Notes under the pieces: generated by a model | What the model was told of the DNA's origin: nothing | The model's database searches: none | The model's input: only the letters and a program-made list of their open reading frames with translations | Shown: piece by piece, positions 8,324 through 16,332 of the stretch | How positions within the stretch are numbered: position 1 is the stretch's first letter | How the letters are laid out: each line of letters begins with the position of its first letter | DNA from: Thiotrichaceae bacterium | GTDB lineage: Bacteria > Pseudomonadota > Gammaproteobacteria > Thiotrichales > Thiotrichaceae | Assembly: GCA_015490895.1 (NCBI GenBank) | Contig: WFWY01000050.1 | Coordinates: 1-36,264, forward strand | DNA: 36,264 nt | Reading direction: 5' to 3' | Made by a program: the position numbers and the translations under genes

Positions 8324-8855
8324 TGTTGTTGTGCGACTGTCTACAAGGAGCCTCTTGTATCTGATTAAGTCGTAAGTCGTGAGTGGTTTTTTCGTTTTCT
8401 CAAAGCTATGACAACCTCCTTCTGTTTTTGATAGAAAAAGTAGCAATAGTCATCCTGTTGGTCACTTTTATAGCGAAAAAATGGTGATATTTCAGCTTCA
8501 GGAAAACGATAAGGGCTTGATTAGAGTTTTTTCAAAGGCTCCTATTAGGGAAAACCCCAACAGGTTCAATGATATCCCCCATTTACATTGGGTTGATTCA
8601 CCGTAAACTGGCTACCGTTTACAGTCACTACCGGAAATACCTGGTAGCGATGTAGAACGAACTGACCATCAGGTAGCCTGCAAGCAGATGAAAAGTCGTT
8701 ATCAAAACAACCTTACCATGGCCGTATTTATACGGTAGTTATCCTCCTCATGTTTTGAGTGTAACGTTCTTCTCCGTGTAGCTATCTGGTGGTCTTTTAT
8801 TATTACCTGACGTCCTGACGTCCTGACGGGAGTATTCTGTTTTTACTTCGGTATT
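8324..8855. other. 532-bp noncoding region between the response regulator and the HupE-like gene
   Basis: No credible ORF is seen. A short stem (TACAAG 8342-8347 / CTTGTA 8354-8359) follows the response regulator stop but lacks a convincing T tract. An inverted pair GTAAAC/GTTTAC with an 8-nt spacer lies at about 8604-8623. Three tandem 8-mers CCTGACGT, CCTGACGT, CCTGACGG occupy 8806-8829, just past the stop of the minus-strand gene. The two flanking genes converge here, so promoters are not expected unless an unseen small RNA is present. Confidence 0.4.
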
Positions 8856-10013
8856 CTAGAACTGAATACGTTGTACTGTCCAGACAAGTCCCGTTACTGC
8901 TATCAAAAGTGATGCGGGAATGACAATAACTTTTCGGTACCAGCTTTTGTAACGCAACCAGACGGAAAGCATGAAGAAGGCTAATGCAACAACCGCCAGT
9001 TGCCCCAGCTCAACACCGATGTTGAAACTGATAAGAGCAATTGCGAAGGCATCATCCGGCATGCCAAAGTCGGCAAGAACACTCGCAAAGCCCATACCAT
9101 GCAACAGTCCAAAAGCGAACACGAGAGCCAGACGACTGTTATGCAGGTTTTTCGTCAGGATATTTTCGAAACCGGCATAGGCAATAGAGAGTGCAATGAG
9201 AGGCTCTACAATGTTGGCGGGCAATGTTAAAACGCCATTCATCGATAGTCCCAGGGTAATGGTGTGTGCAATGGTGAACATGGTGATTTGCCAGAGCAGT
9301 GGTTTGAGGTGAGTGCTAAAGAAGAACAGGGCAAGGATAAAGAGAATATGATCCAGGCCTTTGGGGACGATATGTTCAAACCCTAGCACAATGTAATTTG
9401 TTACTACCTGGTGTAACGGCTTTTTGGCGACGATTTCTGTCAGGGAAAAGGGTTCGCTGGTTTTATCCTTGCGTAACCATTGCCACTCAGACCAGTGCCA
9501 TTGTTGCTTTTGCTTGTCGACCTGTCGCAAGCGAACAGCATTGTCGCCGAAGGCAAGCGGGTAATACCACTGCAAAGATTGGGTACTTAATGGAATTTGT
9601 GCTGTGAGGTTGATCAGGCTGATACGTGGCACCTTGGTATAGCCGGGCTCTGGAATATCAACCGATGAGATCTGTAGAGGAATGCGCTGCCCGTTATGAT
9701 CCGTCAGTGCGATTTGCCGTAAAAAGACGCTCTTAAAAGGCTCGAACTGCACAGCAAGCTCATCGGCCTGCAAAACACGTAAAGCGTCGTACTCCTCTGC
9801 ATTGGGTGCATCCTGGGTGTTCTTGTAGCGACTGTTTATGCCCGTCAGGAGCGCTTCAATACTGGCACGTATCTCGATGGCAATTTGGCCGGAAGATTCG
9901 ACATTGATTTCGATTAAAGCCGGTTTAACAACATCCGCTGTTAGATGAACGGGGTAGAGCAGAAATAAAAAGGCAAAAAAGTACCGGAGAAGCTGGGCAA
10001 GAAGTAGTCGCAT
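8856..10013 (-). CDS. HupE/UreJ-2 family membrane protein
   Basis: This 385-residue protein has a signal-type N-terminus (LLRYFFAFLFLLYPVHLTA), a periplasmic domain of about 170 residues and a C-terminal membrane half with six or seven helices. The membrane part carries the HupE/UreJ_2 signature GFEHIVPKGLDHILFILALFF, FTIAHTITLG and FGLLHGMGFASVLADFG, where the histidines are thought to form a metal path. HupE/UreJ proteins are implicated in nickel or cobalt uptake, but the long UreJ_2 subfamily is mostly uncharacterised. No hydrogenase or urease gene is in view. It is divergent from soxB with only 87 bp between, so shared regulation with sulfur oxidation is possible. The start at 10013 is the only one that retains the signal sequence. 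Confidence 0.85.
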   Translation of the reverse strand: MRLLLAQLLRYFFAFLFLLYPVHLTADVVKPALIEINVESSGQIAIEIRASIEALLTGINSRYKNTQDAPNAEEYDALRVLQADELAVQFEPFKSVFLRQIALTDHNGQRIPLQISSVDIPEPGYTKVPRISLINLTAQIPLSTQSLQWYYPLAFGDNAVRLRQVDKQKQQWHWSEWQWLRKDKTSEPFSLTEIVAKKPLHQVVTNYIVLGFEHIVPKGLDHILFILALFFFSTHLKPLLWQITMFTIAHTITLGLSMNGVLTLPANIVEPLIALSIAYAGFENILTKNLHNSRLALVFAFGLLHGMGFASVLADFGMPDDAFAIALISFNIGVELGQLAVVALAFFMLSVWLRYKSWYRKVIVIPASLLIAVTGLVWTVQRIQF

Positions 10014-10031
10014 ATTAGTAAAGTTTAATGT

Positions 10032-10062
10032 AAGTAAGCCTGCGGGCTTATTTCTGTATAAT
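10032..10062 (+). promoter_or_regulatory. Candidate soxB promoter with overlapping palindrome
   Basis: A consensus -10 hexamer TATAAT lies at 10057-10062, 38 nt before the soxB ATG. Just upstream is an imperfect palindrome, AAGTAAGCC (10032-10040), TGCG, GGCTTATTT (10045-10053), covering the expected -35 area, where no TTGACA-like box is seen. This layout fits an activator-dependent promoter, for example one served by the nearby FixJ/TtrR-like regulator, but that is inference. Confidence 0.4.
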
Positions 10063-10100
10063 TCAGCATTAAGAACGAGAGTTTAACAGGAGAAACACAA

Positions 10101-12026
10101 ATGCCAACCATGGATAAGAGAACCTTTTTGAAATTAGCCGCGATGGGAGTGGCAGGAACAGCGGCCGGTGCAGTGCCCTGGCTGATGCGGTCAGGTTATG
10201 CCGGGAATAAAGCGCAAGCCGAAATGCCAAAAGGCTTTTATAGTTTGCCTAAAAAGGGACAGGCAAGAATTTTGCATACAACAGATTTACATGGGCAGCT
10301 GCTTCCGGTGTACTTTCGTGAGCCGAATGTCAATCTGGGGGTAGGTTCCGCAAAAGGCAGGCCTCCTCATATTGTTGGTAAGAAATTGCTGGAAACCATG
10401 AAACTTCCCCTGGATGGCCCTGAGGCTTATGCCTATACCTATCTGGATTTTTACGAAGCGGCCAGAAAATATGGAAAAACAGGAGGCTATGCTCATTTGA
10501 AGACCTTGCTGGATAGGTTAAGAAAAGATGCAGGGGGTGTAGAAAATACATTGACTCTCGATGGGGGGGACTTGTGGCAAGGTTCTGGAACATCGCTTTG
10601 GACACGCGGTGTCGATATGGTAGAAGCCTCCAATATACTGGGTGTTAATGTCATGGTTGGACACTGGGAGTTTACCTATGAAGAGCAGGAGGTTCTCAGT
10701 AATGTGGCACTCTTTAAAGGTGATTTTATTGGTCAGAACGTACGTGTCAAGGATGACGCTCTGATGAGTGATGAGTATGCTGAGCTGGTGGAAAAAAATG
10801 ATGGTCGCGGTTTATACGATGAAGATACCGGTTACGCGTTCCAGCCGTATGTCATGAAAAAAATTGGTGGCAAGCGTATTGCCGTTGTTGGGCAGGCTTT
10901 TCCGCGTACAGCAAATGCTAATCCGCCTGAATTTTTCCCTGACTGGTCATTTGGCTTGCGCGAGGATGATATGGCACAGCTTGTGAAGAAAATCCGTACA
11001 GAGGAAAAGCCGGATGCACTGATTATGCTATCTCACAATGGCATGGATGTAGATGTAAAAATGGGTGAAAACATCCCCGGTATTGATGCTGTGTTTGGTG
11101 GTCACACCCATGACGGTATGCCACAACCTCTGGAGGTTAAAAACAAGGAAGGTGGACGCTGTCTGGTAACCAATGCAGGGTCAAATGGCAAGTTTGTCGG
11201 TGTCATGGACTTTGATATCAGTGACGGCAAGGTCAATATGCACTATAAAATGCTGCCGGTTATTACCAACTGGCTACCAGCAGACAAGGAAATGGAAGCC
11301 TACATTACCCAGATGCGTAGCAAAAAATACGATAAAAAAATTCGCGAGGCGCGTAATGAAAAGTTGCTTTATAACAAGTCCCGGCTGGGCAAGACTTACG
11401 ATGAGATCCTGACCGAAAAATTGGCTATTGCGGATCGCACATTGTATCGGCGCGGTAACTTTATGGGCACCTGGGATCAGGTTCTGTGTAATGCCCTGCG
11501 GGAAGAATACAAGGCAGACATTGCCATGTCAGCGGGGGTGCGCTGGGGAACCACCACCCTGAAAGGTGACTGGATTACCATGGAAGACGTGATGACCCAG
11601 TGCTCCATGACATATGCAGAAACCTATGTCATGGATATGAAAGGGAAAGACTTGCTGGAAACGCTGGAGCAAATTGCTGATAACCTGTTTGATCCTGACC
11701 CCTATTTACAGTCTGGTGGGGATATGGTGCGTGTCGGTGGCTTAAACTATACGCTGGATCCCAATAAACCTCTTTATAAGCGCATCACCGATGCACACCT
11801 GGATAATGGTGACAAGATTGAGGCAGATAAGACCTACAAGGTGGCGGGCTGGGCAACTGTTAACCGTACGCCGGATGGCCGTTTGATGTGGGACGTGGTA
11901 CGTGACTACATTCTTAACAATAAAGGCAAAGATAATGTGCTTAAGCTGGATCGTATTAACCGCCCCAGGCTGGTTGGTGTCAATGATAATCCAGGCATTG
12001 CTGATTATGAAGGTGAATCTAGCTAG
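10101..12026 (+). CDS. soxB: Thiosulfohydrolase SoxB
   Basis: SoxB is the periplasmic dimanganese enzyme of the Sox pathway. It hydrolyses sulfate from the cysteine-S-thiosulfonate carried on SoxYZ. The 641-residue protein has a 5'-nucleotidase-like metallophosphoesterase fold. Metal-site motifs are TTDLHGQ (Asp62, His64), TLDGGDLWQGSGTS, GHWEFTY, LSHNGMDVD and GGHTHDG (His335, His337). A C-terminal 5'-nucleotidase domain contains SAGVRWG. The N-terminus is a Tat-type signal (DKRTFLKLAAMG) with Lys-Arg in place of the usual twin arginine. AGGAG at 9 nt spacing supports the first ATG (10101) over the in-frame ATG three codons later. No other sox gene is in the window, as is common where soxB lies apart from soxXYZA. 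Confidence 0.97.
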   Translation: MPTMDKRTFLKLAAMGVAGTAAGAVPWLMRSGYAGNKAQAEMPKGFYSLPKKGQARILHTTDLHGQLLPVYFREPNVNLGVGSAKGRPPHIVGKKLLETMKLPLDGPEAYAYTYLDFYEAARKYGKTGGYAHLKTLLDRLRKDAGGVENTLTLDGGDLWQGSGTSLWTRGVDMVEASNILGVNVMVGHWEFTYEEQEVLSNVALFKGDFIGQNVRVKDDALMSDEYAELVEKNDGRGLYDEDTGYAFQPYVMKKIGGKRIAVVGQAFPRTANANPPEFFPDWSFGLREDDMAQLVKKIRTEEKPDALIMLSHNGMDVDVKMGENIPGIDAVFGGHTHDGMPQPLEVKNKEGGRCLVTNAGSNGKFVGVMDFDISDGKVNMHYKMLPVITNWLPADKEMEAYITQMRSKKYDKKIREARNEKLLYNKSRLGKTYDEILTEKLAIADRTLYRRGNFMGTWDQVLCNALREEYKADIAMSAGVRWGTTTLKGDWITMEDVMTQCSMTYAETYVMDMKGKDLLETLEQIADNLFDPDPYLQSGGDMVRVGGLNYTLDPNKPLYKRITDAHLDNGDKIEADKTYKVAGWATVNRTPDGRLMWDVVRDYILNNKGKDNVLKLDRINRPRLVGVNDNPGIADYEGESS

Positions 12027-12188
12027 CCGAGAATAGGCACACAGGGGCTTGGATAGTCCCCGGGCTGCGATTCCGCCCTTGCTCTTGAAAATATATCTCT
12101 GTACAGTGCCTGGACAGCCTCCTGGGCTTGCCGGAGTACTGGCCAGTAATATTTCGACTTTAAACCTGAAATTAACGGAGAACGACTG

Positions 12189-12503
12189 ATGATTAAATCA
12201 CTTACAGCCCTGTCCATTGCCACTGCGCTATTGACTTTTTCGGCCATAGCAAGCGCAGATGATGATCTGGGTAAGAAGACTTATACCGAAGCCTGTGGTG
12301 TTTGCCATGATGCGGGGGTAGCCGGATCCCCTAAGCTGGGTGACAAGGAAGCCTGGGCCTCCCGGATTGAGAAAGGCACAGATGCGCTTTATGAAACTGC
12401 TTTGAAAGGTAAAGGTGCGATGCCAGCCAAGGGTGGCAGAGCTGATTTATCGGATGATGCTGTAAAAGCGGTTGTCGATTATATGGTAAGTCAGGTGAAG
12501 TAG
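12189..12503 (+). CDS. Small periplasmic c-type cytochrome (cytochrome c5 type)
   Basis: This 104-residue monohaem cytochrome has a cleavable signal peptide (SLTALSIATALLTFSAIASA, mature from about 24). It has haem motif CGVCH (residues 36-40) and probable axial Met in GAMPAKGGR near residue 81. The compact C-terminal helix SDDAVKAVVDYMVSQVK and the AMPxKGG loop are typical of cytochrome c5 / c-555 class I proteins. It follows soxB by 162 nt on the same strand, has a GGAG ribosome site and is closed by a strong terminator. A role as electron acceptor for thiosulfate oxidation, feeding a terminal oxidase, fits the context but is inferred. Its own promoter in the 162-nt gap is possible. Confidence 0.93.
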   Translation: MIKSLTALSIATALLTFSAIASADDDLGKKTYTEACGVCHDAGVAGSPKLGDKEAWASRIEKGTDALYETALKGKGAMPAKGGRADLSDDAVKAVVDYMVSQVK

Positions 12504-12547
12504 TGATTCGTCGCCTGAATCCGCATTGAACCGGGAATTCCGGTATC

Positions 12548-12586
12548 AGCCACAAAAAAGCAGCGTTGAGCTGCTTTTTTGTGGCT
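12548..12586. terminator. Bidirectional intrinsic terminator
   Basis: A perfect 17-bp inverted repeat (12548-12564 and 12570-12586) has loop GTTGA. The stem contains A6 and T6 tracts on opposite arms, so it can terminate transcription in both directions. It sits 44 nt past the cytochrome c stop and 83 nt past the end of the convergent 59-codon ORF. Confidence 0.92.
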
Positions 12587-12669
12587 GGTAGAATGGTTCA
12601 GTTTTTGCTTGAAAATGGGTAATTATAGCTTCGCGTAAGCCGTTCGTGACTTGATCAGGGGCTTCCTTT

Positions 12670-12849
12670 CTATAGAGACTGTCGTCCAAACAGATTTTCC
12701 AGGCGCTTGTTCCATCCTTCCAGGCGTATTAATTTTTTGGCCTTTCCTGATCCGGATTCTCGTTTTTTTCGGGTTGCAACACTTCTTTGAGCAGGCTTGC
12801 CTCCCTGGACAAGGGTTAAATGCTGTAGGGGTGATTGTGATGTTTTCAT
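12670..12849 (-). CDS. Small basic protein of 59 residues, unknown function
   Basis: This ORF starts at ATG 12849, directly preceded by a near-perfect ribosome site (GAGGAGGAATCT before ATG), and ends at TAG 12670-12672. The protein begins MKTSQSPLQHLTLVQGGKPA, continues with RKKRESGSGKAKKLIRLEGW and ends in LENLFGRQSL. It is strongly basic (about 14 Lys/Arg in 59), has no signal or membrane helix, and ends before the bidirectional terminator at 12548-12586, as a real gene would. I do not recognise the family. The evidence for expression is the Shine-Dalgarno and the terminator; chance is possible at this length. Confidence 0.6.
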   Translation of the reverse strand: MKTSQSPLQHLTLVQGGKPAQRSVATRKKRESGSGKAKKLIRLEGWNKRLENLFGRQSL

Positions 12850-13153
12850 AGATTCCTCCTCTAGAACTTGCGAGGATACGGACAGGATATGCAGATTTTG
12901 TGCATAAGCTATGATAAAACACAGGATATGGAAGATGGTTTGTAACTATTTAGCGTAATTAAACAGCGGAGGCGGTGAATTATTGATTATTAGGGGTGTT
13001 GTGAATACATCCCTGCTGCCGAAGCCCTAATAATCAACAGCTTACCACCTTGCGTATCATTGCGCTGAGTCATTACGATGGTTTTATGTTTCCGGCGACT
13101 TCATTGGCTTATGGGGAGGCTTGAGGCTTTAACCGTGAGCTTTTTCTGAATAC
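12850..13153. other. 304-bp gap holding an inverted repeat structure
   Basis: No ORF of note lies between the small basic gene and moaB. The first part should carry the promoter of the 59-codon ORF on the minus strand. The middle (12970-13070) holds the inverted and dispersed repeat described separately. The rest, up to moaB's stop, shows no clear signal. Confidence 0.5.
12970..13070. repeat. Dispersed repeat copy A, with a partial inverted copy
   Basis: The minus strand of 13024-13070 aligns with 33073-33119 over 47 bp with six mismatches (41 identical). In addition, 12970-12995 and 13025-13050 form an imperfect 26-nt inverted repeat, including 13 perfect pairs (12983-12995 with 13025-13037), around a 29-nt spacer. 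The site thus contains one fuller unit and one partial unit in opposite orientation. It lies in noncoding DNA downstream of moaB, where a folded transcript could act as a 3' hairpin. Confidence 0.7.
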
Positions 13154-13678
13154 TTACTCTTCCGTAAATCGGGGCATGATTTCCACCAGATTGCAGGGTT
13201 TGTGGTTAATATCCAGTTGCTGGGAAATGATATTGTCCCAGCCGTCTTTGCAGGCCCCAGGCGATCCGGGCAGGGTAAACAGGACGGTACCATTGGCGAT
13301 ACCGGCAATAGCACGAGACTGGATGGTAGAGGTGCGAATCAGTTTGTAGGAGAGCATGCGGAAGATTTCCCCAAAGCCTTTAATTTCTTTGTCGTACAAT
13401 GCTTTAAAGGCTTCCGGTGTGACATCTCTGCCCGTTAGTCCGGTGCCCCCGGTGCTGATCACGACCTGAATATCAGGAGCAGCGATCCATTGGGAAACAA
13501 CTGCGCGGATCTGGTAGATGTTGTCAGCCACAATTTTTTTGTCAGCTAACTGATGTCCGGCAACAGTGAGGCGATCAACCAGTATTTTGCCGGAGGTATC
13601 ATCCCTTTCACTCCGTGAATCTGATACGGTCAAAATGGCAATACGCAAGGAGTGGGTCGTTTTTTTTGGGGCTGTCAT
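13154..13678 (-). CDS. moaB: Molybdenum cofactor biosynthesis protein MoaB
   Basis: This is a MoaB/MogA-family molybdopterin-binding protein of 174 residues. Motifs are ILTVSDSRSERDDTSG near the N-terminus and STGGTGLTGRDVTPEAF, the molybdopterin-binding loop, followed by LPGSPGACKDGWD. The family adenylylates molybdopterin before molybdate insertion, although E. coli MoaB's own activity is uncertain and MogA does the job there. It is the last gene of moaA-moaD-moaB, beginning 6 nt after the moaD stop. It is slightly closer to MoaB than to MogA by length and the ISTGGTGLTGRD form. MogA function cannot be excluded. Confidence 0.93.
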   Translation of the reverse strand: MTAPKKTTHSLRIAILTVSDSRSERDDTSGKILVDRLTVAGHQLADKKIVADNIYQIRAVVSQWIAAPDIQVVISTGGTGLTGRDVTPEAFKALYDKEIKGFGEIFRMLSYKLIRTSTIQSRAIAGIANGTVLFTLPGSPGACKDGWDNIISQQLDINHKPCNLVEIMPRFTEE

Positions 13679-13684
13679 TGTTCT

Positions 13685-13918
13685 CTATCCTCCTGTGACG
13701 GGTGGAAAGAAGGCCAGCTCATCCCCAGGTTTAACCAGTGCTGAGGCATCTGCATATTCGTGGTTAATCGCTATCAATACCTTGTCCGGCAGTTCTTTTT
13801 GTCCGGTGGCTTTTACCCAGGCCTGGCTGGCTGACAGGGGGGTATCTACCTGAAGCAGGTCTTTATCACGACCTATTGCTTCTCTTAAACTGGCAAAATA
13901 CACGATTTGAATAGTCAT
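13685..13918 (-). CDS. moaD: Molybdopterin synthase sulfur-carrier subunit MoaD
   Basis: This 77-residue ubiquitin-like sulfur carrier starts IQIVYFASLREAIG and ends in the obligatory Gly-Gly (FFPPVTGG), the site of adenylylation and thiocarboxylate formation. It passes sulfur to precursor Z (cPMP) in complex with MoaE. moaE and moaC are not in this window. It sits 3 nt after the moaA stop and 6 nt before moaB, so the three genes form one tight transcription unit. Confidence 0.95.
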   Translation of the reverse strand: MTIQIVYFASLREAIGRDKDLLQVDTPLSASQAWVKATGQKELPDKVLIAINHEYADASALVKPGDELAFFPPVTGG

Positions 13919-13921
13919 GGC

Positions 13922-14947
13922 TTATCCACCCGTCATGGACATAAAGCGAATCACCTGCTCCGGGTTTTCCCTAAAGACGTGTCGCTCGGGTTTCAGCCCC
14001 ATTGATTCTTCCAGTAGTTCTTCCAGGGATGCATCGCTTATCCCCTGGCGTAACAAGGGGCGCAGTTCGACTTTGTGTTCATCTCCCAGACACAGGTACA
14101 GGGAGCCATCCACGGATAAACGCACCCGGTTACAGGTTTCACAGAAATGCCGTGAAATAGGGGTAATAAAGCCGATATGCAGATCGTTACCGGGTAGCTT
14201 GTAATAACGTGCAGGTCCTCCGCCTGAGACGACACCCGGGATGAGTTCAAACACAGCCGACAGGGTGTTGATAACTTCTTCCAGGTTCAGATAGTACTCA
14301 CTGGCGTTTCTGCCAGTACTGCCGACCGGCATGGTTTCGATAAAGCGCAGGGTAAAGCCCATTCTGGCGCAGTAGTTGACCAGGTCAATAAACTCGTCAT
14401 CATTGATGCCCTTCATGGCAACGGTATTAATTTTCACGGGTGACAAACCGGCTTCTTTGGCAGCTTCCAGGCCTGCAAGCACCTCTTCCAGCTTACCGTT
14501 TCCAGTGATTTTTCGAAACCGGTCAGCATGTAATGAATCCAGGCTGACATTGATGCGACTGACACCTGCCTGCTTGATATCTTCAGCATAACGGGTAAGT
14601 AATGCGGCATTGGTACTGAGTGACAGGTCGTTTAGCCCGTCCAGTGCTGATAAACGGCTAATGAGTCCAGACAAATTCTTGCGAACCAGTGGCTCTCCGC
14701 CGGTTAGCCGAACGCGACTAACGCCCAGTTGTGTAAAGGCGGCAATAACACGCTCAATTTCATCGAATGTTAGCCAGTTTTCCGGTACCTCAAAGCCCTT
14801 GAACCCTTCCGGCATGCAATAAAAACAGCGCATATTGCATTTATCGGTCACGGACAGACGCACGTATTCGATCGTCCTGCCAAAGGGGTCTTGTAGCTGG
14901 CGTTTCAATGATGTACTGGATAACTCGCTGACAGTATCTATATGCAT
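13922..14947 (-). CDS. moaA: GTP 3',8-cyclase MoaA
   Basis: This radical SAM enzyme makes 3',8-cyclo-7,8-dihydro-GTP, the first step of molybdenum cofactor synthesis. The 341 residues include the N-terminal [4Fe-4S] motif CNMRCFYC (Cys37, Cys41, Cys44) and SAM-binding LTGGEPLVRKN. The C-terminal cluster cysteines lie in FCETCNRVRL and LYLCLG, and the catalytically needed C-terminal Gly-Gly is in MSMTGG. There is an N-terminal extension of about 18 residues before DPFGRTIEYVRLS, and no obvious ribosome site at 14947. A later start is not available before the conserved core, so the extension is probably real. It heads the moaADB operon; the promoter lies in the 168-nt gap after gspF. Confidence 0.95.
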   Translation of the reverse strand: MHIDTVSELSSTSLKRQLQDPFGRTIEYVRLSVTDKCNMRCFYCMPEGFKGFEVPENWLTFDEIERVIAAFTQLGVSRVRLTGGEPLVRKNLSGLISRLSALDGLNDLSLSTNAALLTRYAEDIKQAGVSRINVSLDSLHADRFRKITGNGKLEEVLAGLEAAKEAGLSPVKINTVAMKGINDDEFIDLVNYCARMGFTLRFIETMPVGSTGRNASEYYLNLEEVINTLSAVFELIPGVVSGGGPARYYKLPGNDLHIGFITPISRHFCETCNRVRLSVDGSLYLCLGDEHKVELRPLLRQGISDASLEELLEESMGLKPERHVFRENPEQVIRFMSMTGG

Positions 14948-15115
14948 AGGTTGAACTATATCAGGATTATGGGTTTCGGGATCAATTCATGGTGTTTCAT
15001 CGGGTTTTAAACACGGGCTGTTTTCTTGTGATCAGGAACGGGTAAAACAGGATATATTCTACTTTTCAGAAGTTCCTGTAAAACCCCTGGCGGAGAAGTG
15101 TTGTGCGTGTTTCGT

Positions 15116-16330
15116 CTACTTGACTAACTGGTTAAGTTCAAAAATTGGCAGCAGAATTGCCAGAACAATGAGTAGCACGATGATGCCCATAATAATAATG
15201 AGAACCGGCTCAAAGATGCTAAGCAGTGAGGTGAGCGTGGTATCGGTTTCCCGTTCCTGCTGGATGGCTGCACGCTCCAGCATGTCATCCAGCTTGCCAC
15301 TGCTTTCTCCGCTGGCGATCAGATAGACGGTCATGGGCGGGAAAAACCCGGATTGCTCCAGTGCCTTGTGGATAGGAGTACCTTCTCTGACTTTCACTGC
15401 AGCAGCTTCGACAGATTGCTTCATGGGCGTGTTTTGCATGACCTGGGCGGAGATGCTCAGTGCATTGAGGATAGGCACGCCACTGGAGGACAGGATACTC
15501 AGGGTTCGGGCAAAGCGGGCGGTATTGGTGCCTCTGACCAGTTTGCCGATGAGGGGTACTTTTAGTATAAAACGATCGAAGCGATAGCGCCATTCAGGCA
15601 GTCGTAGCAGTCGCTTGAACAGAAAAATGGCAAGCGCTAAAAAGATCACGACATAGATGCCGTAACCGGTAATAAAATCACTCAGTGCCAGAATAGCCTG
15701 GGTTAAAAAAGGTAGCTCCTGATCCATATCCTGAAAGACAGACACCACTTTGGGTACCACATAGCCCAGCAGACCGGAAACAATCGCAATCGCCATAAAA
15801 ACCAGGATAGCGGGATAAAACATGGCAGTAGTGATTTTTTGTTGCATTTCCTGGCGGCTTTCCGTGTAGTCTGCCAGTCGCTCCAGTACCGCATCCAGGT
15901 GTCCGGATTTTTCTCCGGCATCAATCGTTGCCTGATACAGGTGCGGGAAAGCATTTGGGAAAGCCTTGAGTGCGCCAGCCAGTGAGTGTCCTTCAATGAC
16001 GCGAGAACGTACCGCAGACATGATGCGTTGTACATTTTTCTTTTCCGTTTGGCGAGCGGTGGTGTTGAGTGCTTCTTCCAGTGGGGAGCCAGCTTGCAGC
16101 AGGGTGGCAAACTGCCGGGTAATCAGTGCCAGATCTGCCGGTTTCATCTTTCCGCGTTGGGTTTTTCCGGTATCTGTCGAGCTGCTGGATTCCTGCACTT
16201 CCTGCACCTCAATCGGTGTATTACCACCATCCCGCAGAAGCTGGCGTACCTGGCGTGCCGTATCGGCTTCCAGTATGCCGCTTTCTTCTATCCCTTTGGG
16301 CGTGAGTGCGGTGTATTCAAAGGCAGGCAT
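15116..16330 (-). CDS. gspF: Type II secretion inner-membrane platform protein GspF
   Basis: This 404-residue platform protein of the type II secretion system has two T2SSF domains (about 70-195 and 272-395) and three membrane helices (around 170, 220 and 375). Typical segments are MPAFEYTALTPKGIEESG, FATLLQAGSPLEEALN, SGEKSGHLD-like, ASGESSGKLDDMLERAA and PVLIIIMGIIVLLIVLAILLP. It couples the GspE ATPase to the pseudopilus. It begins 2 nt after the gspE stop, so gspD-E-F form one operon. The downstream gspG-N genes normally found here are absent, and moaA follows on the same strand. A PilC role is unlikely given the GspD/E partners. Confidence 0.93.
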   Translation of the reverse strand: MPAFEYTALTPKGIEESGILEADTARQVRQLLRDGGNTPIEVQEVQESSSSTDTGKTQRGKMKPADLALITRQFATLLQAGSPLEEALNTTARQTEKKNVQRIMSAVRSRVIEGHSLAGALKAFPNAFPHLYQATIDAGEKSGHLDAVLERLADYTESRQEMQQKITTAMFYPAILVFMAIAIVSGLLGYVVPKVVSVFQDMDQELPFLTQAILALSDFITGYGIYVVIFLALAIFLFKRLLRLPEWRYRFDRFILKVPLIGKLVRGTNTARFARTLSILSSSGVPILNALSISAQVMQNTPMKQSVEAAAVKVREGTPIHKALEQSGFFPPMTVYLIASGESSGKLDDMLERAAIQQERETDTTLTSLLSIFEPVLIIIMGIIVLLIVLAILLPIFELNQLVK

Positions 16331-16332
16331 AA

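Noticed and set aside
12023-12247. 74-codon minus-strand ORF between soxB and cytochrome c
   Set aside because: It overlaps the cytochrome start and ribosome site, and the product looks like an antisense shadow.
12623-12922. 99-codon minus-strand ORF overlapping the 59-residue gene
   Set aside because: Different frame; the 59-codon frame has the strong ribosome site and a more plausible composition.
14948-15115. Possible molybdenum cofactor riboswitch before moaA
   Set aside because: The 168-nt region shows none of the conserved motif segments I could identify.
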